From Planctomycetaceae bacterium (GTDB taxonomy: Bacteria; Planctomycetota; Planctomycetia; Planctomycetales; Planctomycetaceae), in the NCBI GenBank assembly GCA_021732785.1, contig JAKFUG010000041.1:1-50449 (forward strand): a DNA stretch of 50,449 bases, in the 5' to 3' direction. Below, one piece after another: positions 1 through 8,104 of this stretch (positions are counted from its first letter, which is position 1; each line of letters begins with the position of its first letter). The translations under genes were made by a program, and so were the position numbers. The notes beneath the pieces were generated by a model. It worked only from the letters and a program-made list of their open reading frames with translations, was not told the DNA's origin and did no database searches.

Positions 1-339
1 GGGCCCGGCGGACCGGGGGGCGGGCCCGGATTTGGTGGCCCTCCGGCTCCGGGACAGATTCTGCCGCCGTTTCTGCAAGACGAACTGCGGCTCTCCGAGG
101 AACAGAAGAAGCAATTGAGCGACCTGCAGAAAGAAGTCGACACGAAGCTCGGACAGATTCTGAGTCGCGAACAACGGCAACAACTCAGTGAGATGGCCAA
201 TCGGGGCCCGCGCGGTTTTGGTGGCCCCGGAGGACCCGGTGGCAATCGCGGTCCCGGTGGACCAGGGGGTGATCGTGGCCCCGGCGGCAACCGACCGCCG
301 CCGGATGGCGGTGGTCGTCCACAACGTCCGCCGCAATAA
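1..339 (+). CDS. C-terminal part of Gly/Pro-rich protein (partial)
   Basis: The reading frame is open from the first base and stops with TAA at 337-339, so the gene starts upstream of the window. The visible 112 residues are a Gly/Pro-rich tract, then a charged amphipathic helix (LSEEQKKQLSDLQKEVDTKL, then an ILSREQRQQL stretch), then a long Gly-Pro-Gly/Asn/Arg tail. Helices with repeated L-x-x-EQ-x-x-QL spacing between Gly-rich stretches are common in secreted planctomycete proteins and recall the LTXXQ/Spy-type helix, but I cannot assign a function. An internal ATG at 115 is unlikely to be the true start because the helix begins before it. Confidence 0.75.
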   Translation, partial: GPGGPGGGPGFGGPPAPGQILPPFLQDELRLSEEQKKQLSDLQKEVDTKLGQILSREQRQQLSEMANRGPRGFGGPGGPGGNRGPGGPGGDRGPGGNRPPPDGGGRPQRPPQ

Positions 340-356
340 CACCCGGTTACGGATGC

Positions 357-475
357 GGTCCCTTCTCCCCCGTCTGCGGGGGAGAAGGTGGCCGATAGGC
401 CGGATGAGGGGGCCGCATGTTTCAACAAGCCCCCTCACCTTAACCCTCTCCCCCGCAGACGGGGGCGAGGGGACC
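357..475. repeat. 119-bp dispersed self-complementary element, copy 1
   Basis: The element begins GGTCCCTTCTCCCCC and ends GGGGGCGAGGGGACC, so its outer ends are inverted repeats of each other. It also contains internal inverted segments (GCGGGGGAGAAGG; CCCTCTCCCCCGC). A second copy of exactly the same length lies at 19802-19920 and differs mainly in the loop. It follows directly after the stop codon of the first gene and faces the 3' end of nadD. It carries no coding potential. It could be a MITE-like or REP-like element, or a large bidirectional transcript-end hairpin. Confidence 0.85.
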
Positions 476-524
476 GAAGGTGCGTGCGAAGATCAAGCTC
501 ACGCCCTGTACATGGGCGTGATGA

Positions 525-1121
525 TTACGAAACGGGCCGAAACAGTCCGTGCTGTTCGATATAGACTTCCACAGCGCGCGGGACCAGATACCGCACGCTC
601 TGCCCGGACGCGACGCGGTGTCGCACATCGCTCGCCGAGAACGTGATCGCTGGCATCACCACATCATCAATCCGGTCGTGAAAGCGCTGCCGGGCGGCGG
701 TCGTTTCCGGGGATTCGATGCCCCCCCGATTGACTGCAGCCAATCGGCATAGCGTGAGAATCCGCTCCGGTTCCCGCCATGTCGGAAAGTCGCGCAGTGC
801 GTCCGCCCCCATCAGCCACCAGAACTCGGTGGCGGGGTGTTGCTGATGCAGCACGGCCAGCGTTTCGACCGTGAAGGATGTCCCGGACCGCGCGATCTCG
901 ACGTCGAGCGCTCGAAACGCCGCATGCCCCGAGATCGCGAGTTCGAGCATTTCGAACCGCTGTCGTCCCGGCGTGCGGCCCCCCGGTGGTTTGTGCGGCG
1001 GTTCGCCTGCGGGAATAAACCACACGGCATCCAGCCGCAACTGTTCGCGGCACTGCTCGGCAAGAATGAGATGCCCGAGGTGAATCGGATCAAACGTCCC
1101 GCCGTAGAGCCCGATGCGCAT
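525..1121 (-). CDS. nadD: Nicotinate-nucleotide adenylyltransferase
   Basis: The 198-residue protein transfers AMP from ATP to nicotinate mononucleotide in cytoplasmic NAD biosynthesis. The N-terminus GLYGGTFDPIHLGHL is the nucleotidyltransferase (T/H)xGH signature. The family-typical C-terminal FSASDVRHRV (S-x-x-x-R) follows, then a YLVPRAVEVYIEQHGLF tail. The length fits NadD. I chose the ATG at 1121 because it directly precedes the conserved strand and has GGGAGGG about 10 bases upstream; the frame is open further upstream but that extension is not family-like. A small 7-bp hairpin (500-520) lies just 3' of the stop. The gene is divergent from the DUF1549/DUF1553 gene. Confidence 0.95.
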   Translation of the reverse strand: MRIGLYGGTFDPIHLGHLILAEQCREQLRLDAVWFIPAGEPPHKPPGGRTPGRQRFEMLELAISGHAAFRALDVEIARSGTSFTVETLAVLHQQHPATEFWWLMGADALRDFPTWREPERILTLCRLAAVNRGGIESPETTAARQRFHDRIDDVVMPAITFSASDVRHRVASGQSVRYLVPRAVEVYIEQHGLFRPVS

Positions 1122-1303
1122 GAATGAAGAACCCTCCCGGACCGTCTCGGCCGTCGCAAAACAGGGACGGCGATGGAATCGAACGGCCTCATCATCCCGT
1201 CGGCGAAAGAATTCCACAAACGAGAACCCATTTCATGCCGCCTTTCCTCCGGTTACCATGAAGAGACTAAGACGGCTCTTCGATGACGGGCGGGACAACC
1301 ACG

Positions 1304-4300
1304 ATGATGCGAATCTGGCAAACCGTTGGCGGCATTCTGGCGGTGGTGGCAGGAGTGGTCGCGACCGAGGCGGCAGACGCGCCGAAACTCGCGGAGATCA
1401 TCGCGGCCGATCAACCCGTTGCATGGTGGCGTTTCGATGGCACCAAAGACGCCGCGCTCGATTTAGCACCGGCGTCATCGTTCAAAGCGCTTTCCGGCCG
1501 GATTGTGGGTGCTGTGAAAACGGGTGTCGACGGCCCACGACCGCCGTACTTCCCGGCCGCTGAACCGTCCAGCACAGCGATGGAATTCCAGGGGGACGGT
1601 GCGTCCATCCGCATTCAGGACCCCGGCGATAACAGCCCGCTCGATTTCACCTACGGCGACGGCATCACACTGGAAGCGTGGGTGAATGTCGTCAAACTTG
1701 GCAACGGCCAGCAGATGTATGTCATCGGCAAAGGCCGCACGCGAAACGAAAAGGTTGCCGCGGAAAATCAAAACTATGCGTTGCGACTCTCCGGTGAAGC
1801 CGGTCAGGCGTGTATCAGTTTCCTTTTTCGCGATGTCGATAACCGCGTCGGAAAACAGGAAGACTTTCATCGCTGGACGGCGACCGAAGGCTTCGGCATC
1901 GACAGCGGCTGGCACCACATCGCGGTGACCTATGTGTTCGGCGAACCGGAATCACTGCGGGGTTACTCCGACGGCAAACTCGTGCCCGGCAAATGGGACT
2001 ACGGCGGCGCGACGAAAGAAGCCCCCGTCGTCGATAACGATGAGCTGTGGATCGGCTCGTCGATGGGGGGGAATCCGTCGAGCACGTTCCACGGGCAGAT
2101 CGATGACATCGCGCTCTATCGGACCGCGCTCTCCGCCGAACGGATCGCGCTGCGGTATGTCGCCGAGCAGCCCCCGTCGTATGAAACGCCGGAGGAGCTG
2201 ATCACCGCGGACAACGTGCTGCTCGAAATCTTCCAGGGCATTCCCGACAAGCAGAACTTCAAATTCCCGGTCCCGAAGCCCAGCGAGCAATTGGCCTGGC
2301 CCTACTTCGCCCTTACGGAATTGCCGCAGAAATACACGGCCCATGGCGTGCGTGGCGACTGGTCGAACCCGCTGATGCTGCGCCTGCAGAGTCGCATGAC
2401 GTTTCCCGCGGGAGAGATCGCGTTCCGTGTGCGGTCGCGTGGGGCATCGCGCTTGCTGATCGATGGCGAACCGATTGCGGAGATCAAGTACCCGACCCGT
2501 GGCGGCGATGGTCACAATGAAATCTATCCGCAACCGAACAACGAAGCCAACGCGCTGCGCGGACTGCCGCCGGGTGATCAGGACAGCGTCGGACGCTATC
2601 GCAGCACCGGGAAACCGTGTCGCGTGCAACTCGACGTCTATGTCGGCGGGAAAAAGCATCGCCTCGAAATGGGTGAAACCGCGGTGGCGTGGTCGCCTGC
2701 CGAGAACGATCCCGCGACGGCGGTGATTGCCGCCCCGCGCGGTGAAACGCCCCGGTTCACGAACGCCGGTTGGGAAACGTTCGCGCCATCGTTATCGATG
2801 TCCGAAGTCAATCAACGGCGTCGACATGATGCCAGCCGGGAATGGACGGCATATTGGGACCGCCGCCACGATCAGGCGCGATCGGAACTCGCCACGTTCC
2901 CGCCACTCGCGATACCGCTGGGTGAAGCGCAAGCGCATCCGATCGATGCGTTTCTCAACGCTAAACTGTCAACGACCGATGTGAAACCGCTGCCGATCAT
3001 CGATGATGCGTCCTTCTTGCGCCGGTTGTGTCTCGATGTGATTGGCACGATTCCCACGCCGGAAATTCGCACGGCATTCTTCGAGCAGTCGCCGGAACAA
3101 CGCCGCAGTTGGCTGACGGAGCGGCTTCTCGGTGACGCGGGCTGGGCCGATCACTGGGTGGGTTACTGGCAGGATGTGCTCGCGGAGAATCCGAATCTCA
3201 TCAATCCCACCTTGAACAACACCGGGCCGTTCCGCTGGTGGCTGCATGAAGCCTTTGAAGACAACCGTCCGTTCGACCGCTTCGCGACCGAGTTGATTCT
3301 CATGGAAGGGAGCACGCATTACGGCGGCCCCGCGGGCTTCGGCGTGGCATCGCAGAATGATTCCCCCATGGCGGCCAAAGCCCACGTGCTCGCGCAGGCG
3401 TTCCTGGGCATGGAGATGAAGTGCGCCCGCTGTCACGATGCCCCGTATCATCCTTTCACGCAGAAGGATCTGTTCAGCCTTGCGGCAATGCTGCAGCGCG
3501 ATTCGTTGAAAGTCCCGAAAACCAGCACGATTCCCGGCGATCCCGCGGCGTTGCAATCGTTGCTGGTGAAAGTGACGCTGAAGCCCGGCGAATCAATTCC
3601 ACCCGATTGGCCCTTTGCCGATGAACTGTCGGGCAAGTTCGCCGTCGATATGCTGCTCAATCCGAACGACCGGCGCGAACAACTGGCGGCGCTGATCACA
3701 TCGCCGCACAATCGCCGCTTTGGTCAGGTGATCGTTAACCGGATTTGGCAACGGTATTTCGGCCGCGGGCTGGTCGAACCCGCGGATGATTGGGAACACG
3801 GCGAACCGTCGCATCCCGCATTGCTCAACTGGCTCGAACGGGAATTGATCGCCTCGAGATATGATCTGAAGCATGTCGCGCGGCTCATTTTTCAGTCGCA
3901 GGCGTATCAGCGACAACCCGATGCCGACGCCATTGGGAATCGGACCCGCGCCGAATTATTCGCCGGCCCGACGCCTCGGCGGATGACCGCAGAACAGGTG
4001 GTCGATTCGTTGTTTGTCGTGTCCGCCAAACCGTGGCATGTCGAAGCGCTGAACATCGACGTCGACAGCACGCGAACTTATGAACAATCGCTGAACCTCG
4101 GCACTCCGCAGCACGCGTGGCAGTTCCTTTCGATGTCGAATGAACGCGATCGACCGAGTCTCTCGCTGCCGACAGCGCAGCCGGTTGTCGACGTGCTCGA
4201 AGCGTTCGGCTGGCGCGGCTCGCGGCCTGATCCCCTCACCGTTCGTCCCACGGAAACCACCGTCCTGCAACCCGCGATTCTGGCCAACGGTGTGTTAGCC

Positions 4301-4696
4301 ATCCGCATGTCGCAACTCTCGGATGACAGCCGGTTGACCGAGTATGCCATTGATGCCAAATCGCTCGATGAGTTCATCACGCAGGTCACGCAGACCGTGC
4401 TCACTCGCGACCCAACCCTTGCCGAACGCTCGGCATTTACCGCGACGTTATCCGAAGGGTTTGCCGATCGACACGTGGCCGGAAGCGAAAAGTCTCTTCC
4501 GCGACCGCCGCGTCACACGGGGGTTGCCTGGTCGAATCATCTCAAACCCGAAGCCTCCGAGCGGAAGACCGAACTAAAAACGCGAGTGGATCGCGGCGAC
4601 CCGCCCACCACGCGCCTGCAACCCGCCTGGCGTGAGCGGGCCGAGGATATGATCTGGACGCTGCTCAACGAGCCGGACTTTTTGTTCGTACCGTGA
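1304..4696 (+). CDS. Secreted LamG-DUF1549-DUF1553 protein
   Basis: This 1130-residue planctomycete-type protein has a signal peptide (MRIWQTVGGILAVVAGVV..) and a LamG/concanavalin-like domain from about 40 to 290 (VAWWRFDG, then IDDIALYRTALSAERIALRY). A beta-rich middle follows. DUF1549 spans roughly 540-770 and contains Cys707-x-x-Cys710-His711 (CARCHDAPYHPFTQKD). DUF1553 spans about 800-1120 (FGQVIVNRIWQRYFGRGLVEP). CxxCH resembles a c-type haem site, but it is a standard DUF1549 motif of unproven function. Proteins of this class are numerous in planctomycetes and may act on polysaccharides in the periplasm; that role is inference. ATG 1283 is also in frame; 1304 is preferred because GGGCGGGA lies 8 bases upstream and the signal peptide begins there. 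Confidence 0.9.
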   Translation: MMRIWQTVGGILAVVAGVVATEAADAPKLAEIIAADQPVAWWRFDGTKDAALDLAPASSFKALSGRIVGAVKTGVDGPRPPYFPAAEPSSTAMEFQGDGASIRIQDPGDNSPLDFTYGDGITLEAWVNVVKLGNGQQMYVIGKGRTRNEKVAAENQNYALRLSGEAGQACISFLFRDVDNRVGKQEDFHRWTATEGFGIDSGWHHIAVTYVFGEPESLRGYSDGKLVPGKWDYGGATKEAPVVDNDELWIGSSMGGNPSSTFHGQIDDIALYRTALSAERIALRYVAEQPPSYETPEELITADNVLLEIFQGIPDKQNFKFPVPKPSEQLAWPYFALTELPQKYTAHGVRGDWSNPLMLRLQSRMTFPAGEIAFRVRSRGASRLLIDGEPIAEIKYPTRGGDGHNEIYPQPNNEANALRGLPPGDQDSVGRYRSTGKPCRVQLDVYVGGKKHRLEMGETAVAWSPAENDPATAVIAAPRGETPRFTNAGWETFAPSLSMSEVNQRRRHDASREWTAYWDRRHDQARSELATFPPLAIPLGEAQAHPIDAFLNAKLSTTDVKPLPIIDDASFLRRLCLDVIGTIPTPEIRTAFFEQSPEQRRSWLTERLLGDAGWADHWVGYWQDVLAENPNLINPTLNNTGPFRWWLHEAFEDNRPFDRFATELILMEGSTHYGGPAGFGVASQNDSPMAAKAHVLAQAFLGMEMKCARCHDAPYHPFTQKDLFSLAAMLQRDSLKVPKTSTIPGDPAALQSLLVKVTLKPGESIPPDWPFADELSGKFAVDMLLNPNDRREQLAALITSPHNRRFGQVIVNRIWQRYFGRGLVEPADDWEHGEPSHPALLNWLERELIASRYDLKHVARLIFQSQAYQRQPDADAIGNRTRAELFAGPTPRRMTAEQVVDSLFVVSAKPWHVEALNIDVDSTRTYEQSLNLGTPQHAWQFLSMSNERDRPSLSLPTAQPVVDVLEAFGWRGSRPDPLTVRPTETTVLQPAILANGVLAIRMSQLSDDSRLTEYAIDAKSLDEFITQVTQTVLTRDPTLAERSAFTATLSEGFADRHVAGSEKSLPRPPRHTGVAWSNHLKPEASERKTELKTRVDRGDPPTTRLQPAWRERAEDMIWTLLNEPDFLFVP

Positions 4697-4700
4697 GGAT

Positions 4701-4850
4701 GCCAAGTGCTGAGGGTCAAGTGTCAAGTGCCGGAGAACACCGCCCAAGCTGCACGCACAATTCAAGAGCAGACTTTTGCCGAGCAGGCGATATCGTTGTC
4801 CGTAGTGCCTTTTCCGGCACTTGACACTCGACACTAAACACTTAGCCCTC
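4701..4850. repeat. Stuttering inverted repeat (AAGTGTCAAGTGCC type)
   Basis: The left arm (TCAAGTGTCAAGTGCCGGA, about 4716-4734) pairs with the right arm (TCCGGCACTTGACACTCGA, about 4813-4831), with about 80 bases between them. Further permuted copies of the same words (CCAAGTGCTGAGGG; CACTAAACACTTAGCCCTC) lie on the flanks. It starts right after the stop codon of the upstream gene and fills most of the spacer before glmS. No gene is visible in it. Confidence 0.75.
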
Positions 4851-4969
4851 CACAGCCCCTCTTGACCCCTGCGGCATTTCTCTGCTACATCAGCGCGGAG
4901 GTCGCGGATTCACGCGTCGGCAGGACCGTTGCGCAACGGGCGTGTCGACTTACAGGGGGAGTTTTTGCC

Positions 4970-6832
4970 ATGTGCGGCATCGTTGGTTATATCGGTCCCA
5001 AAGCGGCGGCAGACTATCTCCTCGAAGGTCTGTTTCGCCTCGAATACCGCGGCTACGATTCCGCCGGGATCGCGATTCAAACCGATGGCGATATCAGCAT
5101 TCGCAAGAAAACCGGCCGCGTCGGGCAATTGGCCGAACTCTGCAAACAGAAGCCCATCAAAGGCTCCTTCGGCATCGGCCACACCCGCTGGGCCACGCAC
5201 GGCGAACCGAGCGACACGAATTCCCATCCGCATGTCGGCGGCAATGGGGAAGTGGTGCTGGTTCATAACGGCGTCATCGAGAACTACGCTTCGCTGCGCG
5301 ACCATCTTCGCGAACTGGGTTACGTGTTCCGTTCGGCAACCGATACGGAAGTGATTGCCCATCTGCTCGCCCACGAGCTTTCCGAAGCGATCAAGCTGGG
5401 CGACGATCCCACGAGCGCCGAAACGTGCCTCAAAGCCGTCGAAAACACGCTGGTGCAACTCAAGGGCACCTACGGTCTGGCGATTCTGTTCCGCGATGTT
5501 CCCGGAATGCTGATCGCCGCGCGGTTGGGCAGCCCGCTGGTGGTGGGGATCGGCCGCGGGGAACATTTCCTCGCCAGTGATGCCAGCCCGCTGGTGGGTT
5601 TCACAGAAGAAGTCGTTTATCTCAACGATCACGAAATCGCGGTGTTGAGTGCCGAGGGGATGAAGCTCCGCCATCGGGATGGCGGGGTGCAGACGCCGTC
5701 GATTCGCGTGCTGGAACAATCGGCCATCGACACGGATCTCGGCGAATTTGAACATCACATGCTCAAGGAAATCTTTGAGCAGCCGCAGACGATTGAAAAT
5801 GCCATCCGCGGCCGATTGGACGAAGACGAAGCCACGGCGCGGTTCGGCGGATTGAATCTCGATCCGCAGCAATTGCGCCGCGTCGACCGGATTGTGTTGA
5901 CCGCCTGCGGAACCAGTTGGCACGCGGGACTCGTCGGTGAATATCTCATCGAAGAGTTTGCACGGATTCCCGTCGAAGTGGAATACGCCAGCGAACTCCG
6001 TTATCGCAATCCGCCGATGTCCGATCGCACGATGATTTTCGCGATCACGCAATCCGGCGAAACTGCCGACACACTAGCGGCACTGCGGGAATGCAAGCGG
6101 AAGGGCCATCCGTCGCTGGCCATCTGCAATGTCGTCGGTTCTTCGATTGCGCGGGAAGCCGGCAGCGGGATCTATCTGCACGCCGGTCCGGAAATCGGCG
6201 TCGCCTCGACAAAAGCCTTCACCGCTCAAGTGACGGTGCTGACGCTGCTGGCGTTGTTCCTCGGGCGCATGCGGCATCTGTCCTATCCCGCCGGCAAGCG
6301 GATCATCGGCCACTTGAAGGCGATGCCGGACATGATTCGCAAGGCGCTCGAATGTAACGATGCCGTCAAAGAAATCGCGCAGCGGTACTACCAGGCCGAA
6401 AACTTCCTGTATCTCGGGCGGTTGTACAATTTCCCGGTGGCACTCGAAGGAGCGCTGAAGCTGAAGGAAATCAGCTACATTCACGCGGAAGGTTACCCCG
6501 CCGCAGAAATGAAGCACGGGCCCATCGCCTTGGTCGACGAGGATACGCCGAGCGTGTTTGTTGTGCCGCGGTGCAACATCTACCCGAAGGTGATCTCGAA
6601 CATGGAAGAGATCAAAGCCCGTCGGGGTCCGGTGATTGCCGTTGCCTGCGAAGGGGACGACAAAGTGGCAGAACTTGCCGATGACGTGATTTACGTCCCG
6701 GTGGTGGATGAGTACCTGCAACCGCTCGTCACGGCGATCCCGCTGCAACTCCTCGCGTATCACATCGCGCTCTTGCGGGGCTGCAACGTCGACCGTCCGC
6801 GAAATCTCGCCAAGAGCGTGACGGTCGAATAA
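4970..6832 (+). CDS. glmS: Glutamine-fructose-6-phosphate aminotransferase
   Basis: The 620-residue enzyme makes glucosamine-6-phosphate from fructose-6-phosphate and glutamine, the first step to UDP-GlcNAc. It starts MCGIVGYIG, so Cys2 becomes the N-terminal nucleophile of the class II glutaminase domain. This is followed by the GHTRWATHGEPSDTNSHPH segment. Two SIS domains follow (TACGTSWHAGLVGEYLIEE and a second copy near FLYLGRLYNFPVALEGALKL). The C-terminus ends LAKSVTVE, as in the family. The frame is open upstream to 4862, but the catalytic Cys fixes the start at 4970, with GGGGGAG 8 bases upstream. The gene is complete. Confidence 0.98.
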   Translation: MCGIVGYIGPKAAADYLLEGLFRLEYRGYDSAGIAIQTDGDISIRKKTGRVGQLAELCKQKPIKGSFGIGHTRWATHGEPSDTNSHPHVGGNGEVVLVHNGVIENYASLRDHLRELGYVFRSATDTEVIAHLLAHELSEAIKLGDDPTSAETCLKAVENTLVQLKGTYGLAILFRDVPGMLIAARLGSPLVVGIGRGEHFLASDASPLVGFTEEVVYLNDHEIAVLSAEGMKLRHRDGGVQTPSIRVLEQSAIDTDLGEFEHHMLKEIFEQPQTIENAIRGRLDEDEATARFGGLNLDPQQLRRVDRIVLTACGTSWHAGLVGEYLIEEFARIPVEVEYASELRYRNPPMSDRTMIFAITQSGETADTLAALRECKRKGHPSLAICNVVGSSIAREAGSGIYLHAGPEIGVASTKAFTAQVTVLTLLALFLGRMRHLSYPAGKRIIGHLKAMPDMIRKALECNDAVKEIAQRYYQAENFLYLGRLYNFPVALEGALKLKEISYIHAEGYPAAEMKHGPIALVDEDTPSVFVVPRCNIYPKVISNMEEIKARRGPVIAVACEGDDKVAELADDVIYVPVVDEYLQPLVTAIPLQLLAYHIALLRGCNVDRPRNLAKSVTVE

Positions 6833-6845
6833 GGATCCGACACAG

Positions 6846-6952
6846 TCCGAAGCGCGAGCGACGGACATCCAAATCAACGAGGCTCGACATCTTTCGTGAT
6901 GTCGGGCCTTGTTGCGTTTTTTGATGATCGGTCGGCCGTCGGTCGCGCTCCG
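6846..6952. repeat. Imperfect inverted repeat, CCGGAGCGCSAGCGACGG family
   Basis: CCGAAGCGCGAGCGACGG near 6847 is an imperfect inverted match to CCGTCGGTCGCGCTCCGG near 6935. The same 18-base consensus, inverted around a spacer, also forms the outer arms of the element at 24271-24414. The glmS terminator lies between the two arms. Confidence 0.5.
6875..6922 (+). terminator. Rho-independent terminator after glmS
   Basis: A long hairpin (CAACGAGGCTCGACATC, TTTC loop, then a nearly complementary arm ending CCTTGTTG) is followed by GCG and TTTTTT. It lies about 40 bases after the glmS stop codon and before the convergent queD-like gene. Confidence 0.8.
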
Positions 6953-6964
6953 GCTGCGACGCGT

Positions 6965-7372
6965 TCATCCGTGCTCGTGATAAGTGGCGTACGCCTTCGT
7001 TGTTTCCCAAAGAGTGACTTCGGCGATTGGGAACTTCTGTTCTTTGGCAAAGAGGTAAATCAAGCGGGCGATATTTTCCGCCGTGGGATTATCGGGGATG
7101 GTGAATATCGGTTCATGCTGCTGACGAAAGAAGTCGACCGTCGGGTCTTTCTCGTTCAGAATCATCCGATGATCGAGCGTGGCATCAATCCAGGTGGCGA
7201 GCGATTTCTTGATGTCGGTGAAATCGACCAGCATCCCGCGGGAGTCGAGATCCAGCCCCTCGAGCACAATTACGGCTTTGCCGTTGTGGCCGTGCAGAAA
7301 TCGGCACTTGCCGTCGTAGTTGAGCAAGCGGTGCCCGTAACAGAACTCGATTTCCTGCGTCACACGAAACAT
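6965..7372 (-). CDS. queD: 6-carboxytetrahydropterin synthase / PTPS family
   Basis: The 135-residue cytoplasmic enzyme of the 6-pyruvoyl-tetrahydropterin synthase fold shows zinc-ligand histidines His14, His27 and His29 (FCYGHRLL; FLHGHNG). The catalytic Cys is Cys23 in the family spacing C-x-x-x-HGH, and LDHRMIL and LWETTKAYATY complete the active site. It most likely converts dihydroneopterin triphosphate to a queuosine precursor, but PTPS-type pterin synthesis cannot be excluded because no other que genes are in the window. ATG 7372 is preferred to an in-frame GTG at 7381. Confidence 0.88.
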   Translation of the reverse strand: MFRVTQEIEFCYGHRLLNYDGKCRFLHGHNGKAVIVLEGLDLDSRGMLVDFTDIKKSLATWIDATLDHRMILNEKDPTVDFFRQQHEPIFTIPDNPTAENIARLIYLFAKEQKFPIAEVTLWETTKAYATYHEHG

Positions 7373-7405
7373 GGTCTTCACCCGAAAGAGCTGCCCATCG
7401 GCGGT

Positions 7406-7654
7406 TTAGCACTTCCGCGATTCTAGGAGCGCGGGGGCTGTCGAACAACTGGGGCAAGAATACTGGCAGGCCTGGTCGGTTGCATCAAATACGACAACTG
7501 GGCATGATGTCCATACGGGAGGAATCGCTGGGATTCGCTTTCCGTCCAGTGCCGTGGTTCTTTGTTTCCGGCCTGTGAACTGCTGACCGTGGTAGATCGG
7601 CTGACGGAATGTCGGCGGTCTGCCTACAGCATTGATTGTGGGTTCTTCTTCCAT
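7406..7654 (-). CDS. Possible small hypothetical protein
   Basis: An 82-codon frame starts MEEEPTINAVGRPP, has a weak GGAAAG ahead of its ATG and ends with CQYSCPSC and a final Cys. It lies 33 bases upstream of the queD-like gene on the same strand, so it could share that transcript. The Cys cluster hints at metal binding, but I see no recognisable family and codon use is not strongly gene-like. This is a weak call. Confidence 0.25.
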   Translation of the reverse strand: MEEEPTINAVGRPPTFRQPIYHGQQFTGRKQRTTALDGKRIPAIPPVWTSCPVVVFDATDQACQYSCPSCSTAPALLESRKC

Positions 7655-7825
7655 CGCGCTTTCCGAAGCTTGGCGGGCAGAATCGGTCTTGGGTGAGATC
7701 GAGACGCTGGCGGGCTGCCGGTCGACGCATCAGTAATAGAACATACGGAGCGGCACGGCCCGGAGCGGGGAATCTACCTAGATTCCCGGTTGCAAGTTGT
7801 GACTGTTACGGAATTTACAACCGTT

Positions 7826-7990
7826 TCATTCGTCATTTTTTGCGCAGCCTTCCCACTTGAACGAATCATGGCAGTTCGGACAGGTATGGAAATTATGCGT
7901 TGAATAGGCTGTTTGTATCGCCTGTGGGGGATGCTCCGTTCCGATGGGAGTCGCTTGGCCACGTTCGCTTAACGAACGAACCGAAATCAC
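7826..7990 (-). CDS. 54-residue putative zinc-ribbon protein
   Basis: Reading the minus strand from GTG 7990 gives a 54-residue protein ending in HTCPNCHDSFKWEGCAKNDE and a TGA stop. CPNC plus a later Cys and several His (THNFHTC; NCHD) look like a small zinc ribbon or zinc knuckle. The middle part (TPIGTEHPPQAIQTAYSTHN) has a protein-like composition. GGGAT lies about 10 bases upstream of the GTG; the start codon is the least certain part. The gene diverges from the megasynthase with 114 bases between the starts, so the two may share a regulatory region. It could act as a small regulatory or metal-binding protein, but no function can be assigned. Other frames over the same bases are less protein-like. 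Confidence 0.45.
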   Translation of the reverse strand: MISVRSLSERGQATPIGTEHPPQAIQTAYSTHNFHTCPNCHDSFKWEGCAKNDE

Positions 7991-8104
7991 CCGACTAAAT
8001 ATCCCAAAATACCATTACTCGCACTGCGCAATGACTTGACGAGCCCCGTTTCGTCCTTTTGACGCCCCCGGGCATGAGGCCCGACGAACAGCAGAAGGCT
8101 TACG

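Noticed and set aside
3422-3436. CARCH motif read as a c-type cytochrome haem site
   Set aside because: The motif is a standard part of DUF1549; without an axial ligand or a cytochrome fold it does not show haem binding.
4862-4969. Upstream extension of glmS
   Set aside because: GlmS must start Met-Cys so that Cys2 is the nucleophile; this fixes ATG 4970.
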